Source: Dimorphilus gyrociliatus (lineage: Eukaryota > Annelida > Polychaeta > Dinophilidae). From it: a stretch of DNA of 64,000 bases. The notes under the pieces were generated by a model that saw only the letters and a program-made list of their open reading frames with translations, was not told where the DNA came from and did no database searches. A program made the position numbers and the translations under genes. The stretch is taken from the NCBI GenBank assembly GCA_904063045.1, contig CAJFCJ010000006.1:124001-188000 (forward strand), in the 5' to 3' direction. Positions 1-11,037 of the stretch are shown here, piece by piece; position 1 is the stretch's first letter, and each line of letters opens with the position of its first letter.

Positions 1-1762
1 TAATTATACGTCAAGGTCATGTTGCTAAATGTTATTATTTTATTCTATCAGGATCGGGTAAATAAAAAATTATTGTCAATATTTTCCCTATATTAGTTGA
101 TTTATGAAATAAATTGCTATTTAAAAGTTGTCGTAACTAAAATGGAAAATGAAACCGGACATTCCAATACCGTCTGTTTTATAAATCGGGGAGATTGCTT
201 TGGTGATATTGGTATTGCTAATCAGGAAAGGCGTTTAGCTACAGTTATCTCAAAAGAGAGCATTGAACTTTTAGTATTCGATGATGAAGATTTTGTTGAA
301 ATATTTATGAGTGGTGGCTTAAAGAATACAGACGATCCATTCTTTAGGTATGCATATATCAAATTGAAAACTATTTACTTTTTCTTATTATTACAACTAT
401 TTTCTTCAACCAATCGACTTTATAATTCCTCTTACACTTTTTGTTTGTTTAACAGTAGTGTCGATTGTTTGAACGGATGGCCTGTTCATTTACTTGCCGA
501 AAATAAGCATAATGCTATGTTGTCTTATTTCAAGTTCGTCAATCTCGTATCGAATTTTATTATACTATATAAATATAGTTAATTTGTTTCTATTTCCCGA
601 TAATTCCCGTTTGTTATCGTATTTTTTTTAGAAGAAAAACCGTTCTTATTCACGACAGCAAAATCTCTGATTGGATTTGTATTGTGAAATCGGTACAATA
701 TTTTGATTGAAAACTCTATCAGAAATATACTATTTTTGGATTTTAATTTTACACAGGGCAGTTGTACAGTATTGAAAAAATTAAACCCAGTGACAACCGT
801 TTTTAGAAGTAAAATACAAGCCAAACCTAGCATAGGTAACATCTATAGCAAATATATAGGCCTAGTAATGGTAAATGAAATCTTCAGGGGATAGCAGATC
901 TGTCTTAAGCCAACACAAGCTCCTAATAAACCAAGGATTTAAACGGCATGAGGATTATTTGGAGAGAACGATTAGCCTTAAAAATAGGATAAGGAGCTTA
1001 AGAGATCTCGATATTCCATGGTTGAAAGCAATGGTCATAAGAGAACAGGTAAAATTAACTTTATTTACCAATTTTCATACCTTTCCAATTGCATCAGAGT
1101 GCTAAGGCCGTGATCTCAAGGGACGGAAATGCTTTTCCTACGCAGGTATAATTAACATATTAACATGTTAAAGAACTATTGAAAATTGTTTTAAAAAATA
1201 TTAAGGGTCCCTTTTTGAGTCAAACTGGACAGAGGAAAGAAGCGAATATGTTGGAAATTTTTAATGAATCAGCTAGTCCTGAAGGAAGTAAGAAAACTCT
1301 CATTGACTCACTTAATAGTCAATACATGAATGTGGGTATCTTATACACTTTTCTTTCTTAATGAATTTATTTGTTTCCTTTCCGAAGTCACAGAATAATG
1401 ATGATAAGGATAGGGCTACAGTGTTCGTTAGGGTTCAAGTATTAACAAAAGGGAATGTTTTTGTAAGTGAATTTAATAATTCAAGTATAGTTTTTAATTA
1501 ATAACTATTTAAGGGTCTCGCTGATCTTATTCACGGGGAACAGACTAGTCTTACTTTGGTTAGCAATGGAACAGAATGCATTTTAATTAACAAAAGGTTT
1601 TATATGGAAAATTTAAATCAAGCTCTCTGGAGGAGGCTTCGAAGAGAACTCTGTCCTTATCCAACAGATAATGAGCTGCTAGAGGCTTTTTATTCTTATA
1701 TGAAATGGCGTAAGAATAAGAAAAAGGAGTTTCAACGAACTCTGCAATTTATCAAAAGATAA
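1..1762 (+). CDS. CNBD2: Cyclic nucleotide-binding domain protein (CNBD2-like), 5' partial
   Basis: Ten exons can be joined in frame: 1-57, 128-347, 456-533, 632-692, 757-835, 888-1048, 1098-1145, 1206-1331, 1394-1462 and 1514-1762; the 5' end lies outside the window. The first exon encodes IIRQGHVAKCYYFILSG, typical of the start of a cNMP-binding beta-barrel. The next exon carries a phosphate-binding cassette reading FGDIGIANQERRLATV, where the usual FGE is FGD but the arginine is kept. A second, weaker cNMP-like segment (VFVRVQVLTKGNVF...GLADLIHG) lies near the C-terminus. Exon order and protein match the gene at 6710-9578, so the two are paralogs. In mammals CNBD2 is linked to sperm and cAMP; the role here is inferred. 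SLC22 starts 149 bp downstream on the same strand. Confidence 0.75.
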
Positions 1763-1911
1763 TAAAGTTTAAGTTATTTTGAATATTCGAAATAAATTTG
1801 AAACTAAATTAAATTAAATAAATAATAATCAAACATTTTACAAGTCTATTCTTTCGCTCATAAGTTTTTGTCACTATTTCAATATCTCCAGTAAGAAGGA
1901 AATATAAGTAG

Positions 1912-3742
1912 ATGGATATTGACGAGGCATTCGTCAAAATTGGACAATTTGGCTCACACCAGAAGAAATTATTTGCTTTACTAGCAATACAAAAAATATT
2001 TCTTGGCTTGCAGATGGTTTTATCAGTCTTCTTAGCTTCCGATTCAAATTTTAAATGTTATGTAAAATCCATTAATACAACAGTGTATAATGAATGTCCT
2101 AAAACGGGAACATGTGATAGTTATACTTTTATAAATAATGAATTTTATTCTATAGTTTCAGAATTTCATTTAGCTTGCTCAGAATATTATAAATCAGCTT
2201 TAGTTCAAAGTATTTTCATGTTAGGAGTTTTATTGGGTACAGCAATTTTTGGTATTTTATCCGACCTTTATGGTAGATTACCGATATATTTCATAGCTAG
2301 TCTCGGGTTAGTGATTTGTGGGTTTTGCACTGCTTTAGCGTCTAATTATACGCAATTCTTGTTTGGAAGAGCAACTGCTGGAGCGTTTGCTGGAGGTGTC
2401 TCACTAGTTAATTTTATTCTTATTTTGGAATTGGTCGGGCAGGACTATCGAACGTTTTGCGGTAACGTTTTTCTGGGCCTATTTGCTCTTGGGATAACAG
2501 TATTGGCAGGAATTGGTTATGTTACACCGAATTGGAGATTATTATGTTTTTTGACTACCTTGCCAACTGCCTTGCTCCTTACTGCTTCTAGTTTCATTAT
2601 CCACGAATCTCCCAGGTGGTTATTTACACAGGGTAGAGTCGCAGATGCTGAAAGAATAATGCTTAACATGGCAAGGGGAAACGGCTTGAGTCTTTCGTCT
2701 ATTAGATTAAGAGATTTAGTATTATCTAAAGCAGATAGCAATAGAAATTTGAAATTGTTAAAAGAACCACTGTTGCGGAAGAGAGTTTTTGTACAGATGT
2801 ACTCGTGGTTTGTCCTATCAACTGCCTATTATAGTATTACTCTTGAAGAAGGTCAAATAGGAATAAATAGATTTCTAGGTTTTGCTCTAACAGGTATAGC
2901 CGAAATTCCAGGCTTAATAGTCGCTCATCATTCCATGAATTATTTTGGAAGAAAAAATACGCTTAGCGGTTTCGCTGTAGCAACTGCTGCCCTCTGTTTT
3001 TGTATTATCCTCATTCCATATAGTTAGTGTGAAAATATTGACTTCATCTTATTATTCCCTTATTAATTTTCTTATTATTTAGTGTAGAACTGGATCTTAT
3101 CCTCTTTCTAGTATCAATAGTAGCTAAAATCACAATTTCAGCTAGTTATGCAACAGCTTATATCTATTCTGTCGAGTTATTTCCCACTGTAGTTAGGTAA
3201 TTGTGTTACTGTTCTTTAAATAACAATGTTTTCTAGTACTTTTTTTAATCTCTTTAAGAAATAATGGGATGGCTGCTTGCTCAATAGCAGGAAGAATAGG
3301 TGGAGCCTTAGCCCCTTTTACGCTTTCCTTGGTATAATTTATTACAAAATTAAAATGTTCGTGTTTACTTTATAGTCAACTTAACGTTTAGGGACAAGTC
3401 TTCTCAGAATTAAATTACATAATTTACGGTCTCTTTTTAATCTCTATTTATCTATCGAACTTTTCTCTTCCGGAAACGATGAATGATCATCTACCTGAGA
3501 CAATATCCGACGTGTTTATTAGTAATTTGAAGAGGAGTTATTCCTACTCTCAGTTACATTCTGACAGAATACCTTTAAGAAGTAACACAGAAGATTTAAT
3601 AGATAATAGCAAAGTGTTACAGAGTAATACAATAAAATCAAGAGATGTCTATACGACCTTCAAGAAGACAAATACGCCTTGGCAGATCTCTCAGTACGTA
3701 AAGGACACAGGTCTGATAAAGCAGAATTTCAGCTATCCTTAG
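1912..3742 (+). CDS. SLC22-family organic cation/anion transporter
   Basis: Exons 1912-3022, 3088-3196, 3259-3331 and 3392-3742 give 547 residues. The start codon opens MDIDEAFVKIGQFG, the usual N-terminus of organic ion carriers, followed by a large cysteine-bearing extracellular loop between TM1 and TM2. The major facilitator signature after TM2 is clear (GILSDLYGRLPIYF), as is the intracellular ESPRWLFTQGR motif typical of SLC22. About twelve hydrophobic segments are expected from the pattern, followed by a hydrophilic tail of roughly 90 residues rich in Ser, Asn and Lys. It should be a plasma-membrane carrier of organic ions; the substrate cannot be read from the sequence. It lies between the two CNBD2-like genes. 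A pyrimidine tract ending CAG (1889-1891) lies 20 bp before the ATG. Confidence 0.88.
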
Positions 3743-5132
3743 CAATTTTAAGAGAAAATGTCGTAAAATATGTTAATAAAGTGAATATTATCTTAGATGA
3801 AACTATTATTTAGCAAGGCCATTATTTATTAATCCTATATTGTATATTTCGTCCTTTTTAAGGACATTTTCACTTGAATAGAAATAACAAAAAGGAAGTT
3901 CTCCCCATAAGTGTTATTATTGGGCTTGTCTATCATTTAGGAGCAAGTTCTGGTAGTTCTCTTCATTTATGACGTAAATTTAAAGAGTATAAGAGAGAAT
4001 CTTGGGCCTACAAAGATACAAATCTATTCTGTAAATCGAGACTTGAAACTGATTAAAAACACGTTGATACCATTGTTTCCCTACTTCGTATTCGGCTAAT
4101 GCAAAGCGACGACCGTTTTTTAGTTGATATTTCTAGAAATCACCATAAAATAAAAATTAATTTTTATAGGAGATGATTAAGAATTAATGTACCAGTCTTT
4201 TAAATTGAAGTGTTTCCCTATGAAAAATAGTACTTGAAAATTCTTTTCACATCTTTTCAATATCATATGTGTAATTTAAATATGTACGTTCTACATATTT
4301 TACAATCTAAAATCGAATGAAAGAGTTTTGTTAAAGGGAATGTCAAGTTCATCGACCTACTTAACGGACTAATGAAAGCGATAACAAATCTTTCGACTTT
4401 TGTAAACAAGATAAATAATAATCTATATAAGTAATTGAAATAATTATAAGAAATACATTGAGGACGTTGACAGGAGTCGTAACATTAGAGAGAAATGAGA
4501 GATAAAAAGGTAAATGAGGGAATCATTAATTCCCATTTTGTAAAAAGTTTAATAAAATATACTTTTTTATAAGAAAGGAACAACAAAAAGCATTAATTTA
4601 TCATCAAAAGATATAATTTTATTGCGTAAATTTTAAGTCTGTCATATACTTTAAAGGTAAAAGTTTTGTTTATTTTTTTTCCTTCTTTCTTTCTCTTCTT
4701 CTAATAATATATAATAATAATAACAATAGTAATAATAATAATGATAATAATAATAATAATAATACAATTAATGACTTTTGGCCCAAAAAAAAAAAGAAAA
4801 GAAAGTTTACAACAATATACATAAAGCTCTTTAATACATTCATGAACAATAGACAAGTTTTTTCTTTTTAAACGATTATACAAGATATGAACACAGTTTA
4901 AGGACAAGCTAATAAAGACTAGCTAAAAACTTCGCAAAGAGACATTCATATATGCAAATGAAGAGAATTTTTTTTCGTCGACCTAACTTTATCTTCAAGG
5001 ATCGGTAATGCTGTACCTGCACAATTCTTCCATCTGTTCATTTTGTTTCTGTTTTTTTTTTTTAAGTATAAAAATAGAATTTGATTTTAAAAAAAGAAAA
5101 AAAAGGAAAATAGAGTGGCGCCTCTATTTTTT
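3743..5132. other. Intergenic, AT-rich
   Basis: No coding exon is supported here. The interval holds the 3' flank of the SLC22 gene, an (AAT)n tract near 4701-4765, homopolymer A and T runs, and the 3' flank of the minus-strand secreted-protein gene ending at 5133. Confidence 0.6.
4701..4765. repeat. (AAT)n microsatellite
   Basis: The sequence is an imperfect run of AAT/ATA units with interspersed C and G changes. It produces a spurious poly-isoleucine reading frame on the minus strand. Confidence 0.9.
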
Positions 5133-6102
5133 TCAACCTACTTGACAACAACTGTTGAAGGCCAAAGTATGATCGGCGTTTCTTATACATTTTGAAAAGT
5201 GGTGCATTATTCGGCGGCCTCTCCTTGGATATTTCTACAATATAATAAAGCAAATTACTCAATTAGAAAACAACAATTAAGAAAGCCATCTTCCATTTCC
5301 CATTAGGCTTAATTGTCACCAAACTCGGTCAATGACTTTTGTTGTAATGCAATTTACAGGAAAAGTAAATTAAGTGTATCCTTACCAATAAGAAATCTCT
5401 TGTCTCTGAATTGTGTGGTCTATTTACGTTCCTAAAAGCTATTTTATCAGCATAAAAAGATACTTCGCAGAGGAATCCCTTAACCCCAGCCAAAGTACCT
5501 AGCATGCAGCACGACCAATGCTGAATTGGAACCTCTGTTGACGTATTTTATTAATAGAATTGGACAATATTTTTCAATAAATTAAATACAAACTATGAAA
5601 ATATTTATATAATTGTGACGATGGATTTGCTTCGCATTTAGGACGACTCTTCCTCTCCATTTGTACAAGTTCATTTTGACTACGATTTGGGTAAGTATAA
5701 CTGAATAAATAATCTGTTGAAAATGACAAAAATCATGATAAGCGTATACAGTATATCTTTAAACATCATAAATATTCATATATTGTAATTAATAAACAAA
5801 TCTAGTGATATGTAAATATGTATAGAGTATAGTAACTATGTTTATATATATATATATATACTGTATTTATTAATATTAATAAAGGATTACTAATACTATA
5901 TTATAATATATACAAATTTATATTAATATATATACATATAGAATGCCACTTGTAGCTATTGTTTTTATATCGTAGTATTTTGACATTGCTTACCCTCGAA
6001 AGTTGCATAGAATGCTCCACGACGAGAGCTAAGTTCTTCAAGGCGTATTTGACAATAAGCTGTCGATAGGACGGCTAGGTATACGAAGTAGTAAGACTTC
6101 AT
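5133..6102 (-). CDS. Small secreted cysteine-rich protein, three exons, possible peptide-hormone precursor
   Basis: Three minus-strand exons join in phase: 5994-6102, 5386-5534 and 5133-5234, giving 119 residues. Donors are GTAAGC and GTAAGG; acceptors are ...CAACAG and ...ATTGTAG. The N-terminus (MKSYYFVYLAVLSTAYCQ) is a good signal peptide. The mature part has six cysteines at 45, 46, 59, 102, 115 and 116, that is CC-x12-C-x42-C-x12-CC, a mirror-symmetric layout. A basic stretch at 87-94 (KYPRRGRR) contains dibasic sites, including Gly-Arg-Arg, a typical amidation and cleavage signal; another RR lies at 27-28. The CC...C...C...CC order recalls anaphylatoxin-like folds but the middle loop is much longer. 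I do not recognise the family. Exon phases and signal peptide together make it very likely real. Confidence 0.72.
5842..5861. repeat. (TA)n tract running into ATACTGTAT
   Basis: About ten TA units are followed directly by CTGTATTTATT. The tract lies in the first intron of the small secreted-protein gene. Confidence 0.85.
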
Positions 6103-6709
6103 GTTGAATCTTCTTTAACGTACTACGGCAAGATCGACGCTTTTATGAAGAAAAAGAACATCGGCGCCACATCTATCATACGATCTTGTAACCAATCATA
6201 ATTGAGAATCGAAATAGCACCACAGTTCATTAATATTCATTAGGGCTCGTGTCAAACCGGGGAAGCGATAGGCCTAACATTTTCGTACTCTCTTTTAGCA
6301 TCAAAACATGTAGTTTTTCGCCAAATCAATATATTGTAACAATCAACACTTACTTTATTGACACTTTTATAGGCTTATTTAAATTCCGGTCAATCTTAAT
6401 CATAAATCTATATTCCTTAATAATATCTATCTATAAAGGGCATTTATATATTTTTTATTTATATAATATTTCCTTTTAAATGAAATTAATAGGAGGAGAA
6501 AATAAAATAGAAAATGCTTGAATGATTTTTATTATTCGTGTAAAGGTGTGATATTAATCGTGATTAGGCGCGTCTAAACGGCTTAACTGGATAATACAAT
6601 TATATGTTGACATAATTTTCCATATCGTTCTGAATAAGAATAACCGTTCTTAAGAACCCCAATAGAAGTGAAATAAAAATCGTTTTCATTTAGTCTCAAA
6701 CTCTTGGCC
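6103..6709. other. Divergent upstream region between the small secreted-protein gene and the second CNBD2-like gene
   Basis: There is no supported coding sequence. It must hold both 5' ends. A TAGGCCTA palindrome lies at 6269-6276. A pyrimidine-rich stretch ending TAG (6691-6693) sits 16 bp before the ATG at 6710 and could be a 3' splice site in the leader. Confidence 0.5.
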
Positions 6710-9578
6710 ATGAACGACAGACAGAGTAAAATTACTTTACCTAGAATAGCTCATTCTCCTATAGAGGAGGAAGATGAAAATTCATCATTGTCCGAATCGT
6801 ATAATAATAGTAATAATTTTAGGAAATTTTCAAACTTTTCTGGACTTGCAACTGCCAGAAAATTTCGAAGAAGGAGTAGTGTTGAAGATTATCACAAGTC
6901 GAGGGAAATACTTATTCTCAACGCGAAGAAAAGGAGAGAGGAATTAATGCATAAATGGAGAAAAGTTAGTCATTGGATAATTATTCTATTTACTTTGTGG
7001 AGAGTTCATGCTAGAAAAGTTAAAGAGTTTATGGATTCGAGTATGGAATTATTAGACGCTAAAATAGATGCTGATCTATTGTTTGACGTAACTGAATTTA
7101 AATGTCATAAGCAGGCTAGAGTGCCCAAAGAAGCAAAAAGAATATTGCAAAAGCGACAAAATGAAAGGACTGACGATGAAATGCATTACGTAAGAGATAA
7201 GAAAATTATCTGAAAAATGCATTTTATCTGATATCTTCTCATATGTTAATTTTAGGTACAAATCGCTTTAAGAAATTATAAGGCAATAGCAGATTATCCA
7301 CCAAATATGCAAAGGGTTATGGCCAAGAAAGGGTGGTATGAAGTGTACGAAGGGAAAAGAGTAATTGTCCGACAAGGTCACCCAGCAAGATGCTATTATT
7401 TCATTTTATCTGGTTCAGTTATAGTTTCGAAACTAGATCCCGAAACGGGTCTATCGAGAACTTTAACGTTGCTACATTCGGGTGAAAGTTTTGGTGAAAT
7501 CGGTATTATTCATGCAGGAGCCAGAACAGCGTCAGTTGTCAGTAAGGATACTGTCGAACTGTTGGCATTTATTGATGACGTATGTATTCGCACCAAAACA
7601 ATAGGCCTATCATTTCCCTGTTGTTTTAAAGGTTTATTTATGAAATCCTCCTCCTTAAGAGACCACGTCATTCTTTTAAAAAAGCAATAGTACCTTCTTA
7701 TGGAATTTTTTTTCGGAAAGAGATATAAACCTATAAGAAATTCAATGTTTTTAAATTTAATAGAAAGTGTTGATTTAACTTAGGCTACATTTGGTAACAA
7801 AAACAAGGTAATAAAATAGAATATAAGAATTGACGTAATTTTCAACAGGTCCCGCCCTGTTGTTTTTAGTATAATTAAGAATTAAATTCAAGGTTGAACG
7901 TTTTTTTTATATATATAAATTTAGGCCTATATAACGTTATATTCATTCGTTTCTCCTCTTACGTTCTACGGAATATGTCCTACTAATCTATAAGAAAAGT
8001 ATTTCATATCGTAATTTACTGATTAGTAATCTGTTGTTATTTATTTGTTTGTTAAAATGAGAAATACACAGCTTTCTTAAACTTTTTTCTAGGACTATGT
8101 TGATATCTTTATGTCCGGTGGATTGAAAGACCCGGGTGACCCTTTTTTAAAGACAGTACCCTGTTTACGTGGCTGGCCCTTACACTTACTGAATGACAAT
8201 TCTGAAAAGTGCTTTCAAACCTTCTACAAGTAAGGCTTAAGTAATTTATTCAGTTTTTCTTTTTATCAATAACTTTTTGTTCTTGTTTCAAAACTCAGAA
8301 AAGGAGCGGTATTAACTAAAAACAGTACAGAATCAGAGTGGATTTATATTGTTAAATCAGTAAATATCTTTATTCTATACGTTGAAAGTAGTCTTTCTTG
8401 TTTCATTTTGGTTTCTTTCTTGATGGACTCGTCTCAAGTCTATTTATAATTTTGTAGGGTAGATTAGCTATACTTAAAAGATTGAATGAAGTCCCTCCAG
8501 AATCATTAGAAGATGCTCCAGTTACTACTCAAAAATCATGCAAGCAGTTACTTTTGAATGTTGACGCTCACGAAAATTATTTACTTAAAAAGATACAAAA
8601 TCAAAATGATAAGTTATTAAAAACTAATGGAGGTAAATTTAAAGGACTACCGGAAATCCGAGTTGAGACTAATGGAATTTTTTACAAGAATAACCTTTTC
8701 GACAATCGTCCTAAAGGTTCGCCGTCAAAATCCAAAAGAATGCCTAAGTTATCAAAAGTAAGTTGATATTGTCGATTTACGTGCCGATTAAAATTGAAAT
8801 TCTATTATATTCTTTAAACAAACTCCCCTAGAGTCATTTAATGCGCTTAGCACAAGAAATACCACAAAGTATTCCGGAAACGGATGAGAACGAAGAATCT
8901 TACGTTAAGTATCAAGAAGAACTTACAAAGCCGATAGAAGAAGTCGGTCCAATTTTTGTAATAGTTCAAATTTTAACTAAGGGATCAGTCTTCGTAAGTA
9001 GACCTATACAATCAAGGGTACTAAAATTTCCCTGGATTGATTCAATTCTTATAGGGCTTAGCTGACATAATTTGCGGTGATCAAACAAATTTTAGTGTCG
9101 TCAGTAAAGGGGCCGAATGTATTGTTGTAAATAAGAAATTTTACATGGAAAATATCACAGAAAGCTTACAAAGGTTTCTAAGAAGACAGGTTTGTTTTGT
9201 TTTTGAATAAATTCTCTCTTTTTCCAATTAAATAAAGGCCTATGCTCTTAATAAAAAAGATCAATAAGGTTATCTATCATACGATACTTAGTTACTCATT
9301 CTAAAATCCTAACGTCAAATTCGTTCACTTAGCTCCTTAACTACTAATTCATTAAATAAAGCACAGATGGCACCAACGTACTTATATTCATTTCGATCCC
9401 TCTACAGGTTTTTCCTTATCCTACCGAATCAAAAATGCAGGACGACCTTTCACTTCATCTAAAATGGGAAATTAGAAGGAAGAAAATTTTGGAAAATACA
9501 ATTAGGAGAATTAAAGGAAGAAGAGTCGATGTGCATAACGCTAGATCAAGACTTTTATTAAAATCAAATGATAAATAA
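6710..9578 (+). CDS. CNBD2: Cyclic nucleotide-binding domain protein (CNBD2-like), complete
   Basis: Exons 6710-7189, 7256-7579, 8093-8229, 8299-8359, 8458-8757, 8832-8993, 9055-9189 and 9408-9578 give 589 residues. The ATG at 6710 is chosen because the frame upstream offers only a TTG. The first ~160 residues are charged and low-complexity with a tryptophan-rich helix (KWRKVSHWIIILFTLWRVH). The cNMP-binding barrel follows (VIVRQGHPARCYYFILSG) with phosphate-binding cassette FGEIGIIHAGARTASV, which keeps both the Glu and Arg that bind the cyclic phosphate and ribose. A second degenerate cNMP-like segment lies near residues 410-500, and the tail is basic. The 513-bp second intron (7580-8092) is unusually long for this window and holds two TAGGCCTA palindromes. 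The stop codon is 11 bp from the stop of the opposite-strand SLC25A20. Confidence 0.8.
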
Positions 9579-9589
9579 AACAAAATTAA

Positions 9590-10638
9590 TTACGCTCTTC
9601 CCATTAATTTTGCCTCCATCCAGTTCAAGCCTTTCATAGCTACTTCGTAACCGAAAAAGCATGCTGCATTAGCTGGGAAAGCTCTCAACAAAACCGGGGT
9701 TGCTCCCTTGTAAAATCCTAGAATTCCTTCGTTTCTTATTAATTCCCTCAAGACACCTCTGGCTCCATCAGGATACTTTCCTTCGGGAGCTATTTGAAGG
9801 CGCGACTTGAGCACATCTGGAGGCAAGGCTACAATCCAATTGACTATTCCGGCCATTCCTCCGGCAAAGAGTGTACGCAATACACTAAGACCACCTTCAG
9901 ATCCTTCGGGTGTAAGAAGTTTTTTGAGCCATTCATATGTCATGAAATAGACTCCAGAAGCTGGTATATCTCTAGCTAACGTAGCCATTGAACCTCTGTA
10001 AATCGATCTAATTCCACCTTCCCTATATAGTTGTTTAGCACAATCAATAGGTCCACTATATTTGGCAGTTGCTGCATTTTGTTGAATTTGCAATAGACAC
10101 TTGATTCTTTCTCCAGGGGCCATAATAGTGGTGGAAAAGACACCGGCAAGACATCCAGCAGTGAATAGTTGGGGATAAGTTAAGGGTGTATTTGGATCTT
10201 TTTGTTGCAATTGTTTGCCAACATTAAATCCCATAAATGACACAGCAAATATCGGAGCAACTCCAGCAATAGGAGCTGCCATACCCTTGTAAAATCCTCG
10301 TACTCCCTAAATATAAGATTTTAACATTAATTACCAATGTCTGAGCTCTTACATATCTGAAACATATGTCATGAAATTATAACCTCTTTAACAAGTATTT
10401 TACGAGCACAATCCACAGTGCCAGAATACATGGGCACTTCGCCCGGTCCAGGAATGGGCATGGTCTGCAGACGCACCTGTCCAAAAATAGTCAATGAAGT
10501 TTTGTTATTGAAATTTTTCATATCGTTTAAAATACCCTTTACCTTCATTGTATCAAGTGGGTGACCTGCAAGAACCAAGCACATACCTCCAAACCCACCA
10601 GCCAAAAATCCTTTTATTGCACTAGCTTCTTCAGGCAT
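9590..10638 (-). CDS. SLC25A20: Mitochondrial carnitine/acylcarnitine carrier
   Basis: Minus-strand exons 10543-10638, 10384-10476 and 9590-10306 give 301 residues, the same length as the human carrier. Three mitochondrial-carrier repeats are visible, each with a P-x-[DE]-x-x-K/R signature: [19 protein letters not shown] and [10 protein letters not shown]. Family-diagnostic blocks include [26 protein letters not shown] and [18 protein letters not shown]. It exchanges acylcarnitines for carnitine across the inner mitochondrial membrane, feeding fatty-acid beta-oxidation. The intron after residue 63 has the unusual donor GTTATA. The 5' end faces the SET-domain gene 399 bp away, so the two probably share a promoter region. 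Its 3' end meets that of the CNBD2-like gene. Confidence 0.96.
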
Positions 10639-11037
10639 TTTATTATATTGCGCCTAATTATTGAACTTGAAGGAAAACCCGCTAAATTTGCTGAGGCTGA
10701 AATATTGTTTTGGAAGTTTAAAGCTTACGCCCAATACAATAGTTCGATGATTTGAAGTTTTGTCACTCTGGTAGCAGATGACTTTAGAAACGTCTTTTAG
10801 CTTTTTTCACTTATCACAAAGTCAAAAGTTGAAAAGAACGTCTTGGCGATAATTCACAAAAACAATGTTCGTATTTTCTGCAATTTTACATTAAGTCTAT
10901 AATGCAAATTACGTTTTAGTTCGGAAAAAGTTTTGCGTCGACTGTTGATCACGTGATGTGGTTAGCGTGCGAAGGTTTGATTATCGTTGGGAAATAATGG
11001 AAAAATAAAATAGAAAAATATACTTCCCGCCTAACTC
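10639..11037. promoter_or_regulatory. Probable bidirectional promoter, SLC25A20 / SET-domain gene
   Basis: These 399 bp separate two divergent start codons and contain no reading frame of their own. The stretch near 10935-11030 is relatively GC-rich for the window, including CACGTG at 10951-10956, an E-box sequence. Promoter function is inferred from the layout. Confidence 0.5.

Noticed and set aside
4701-4907. Minus-strand frame with poly-isoleucine
   Set aside because: It is the translation of the (AAT)n microsatellite.
5640-5692. Exon-like plus-strand segment flanked by TTTAG and GTAAGT (reading DDSSSPFVQVHFDYDLG)
   Set aside because: It has both splice-site types but no partner exon in phase was found on either side, and it lies inside an intron of the minus-strand secreted-protein gene. 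Kept only as a note.
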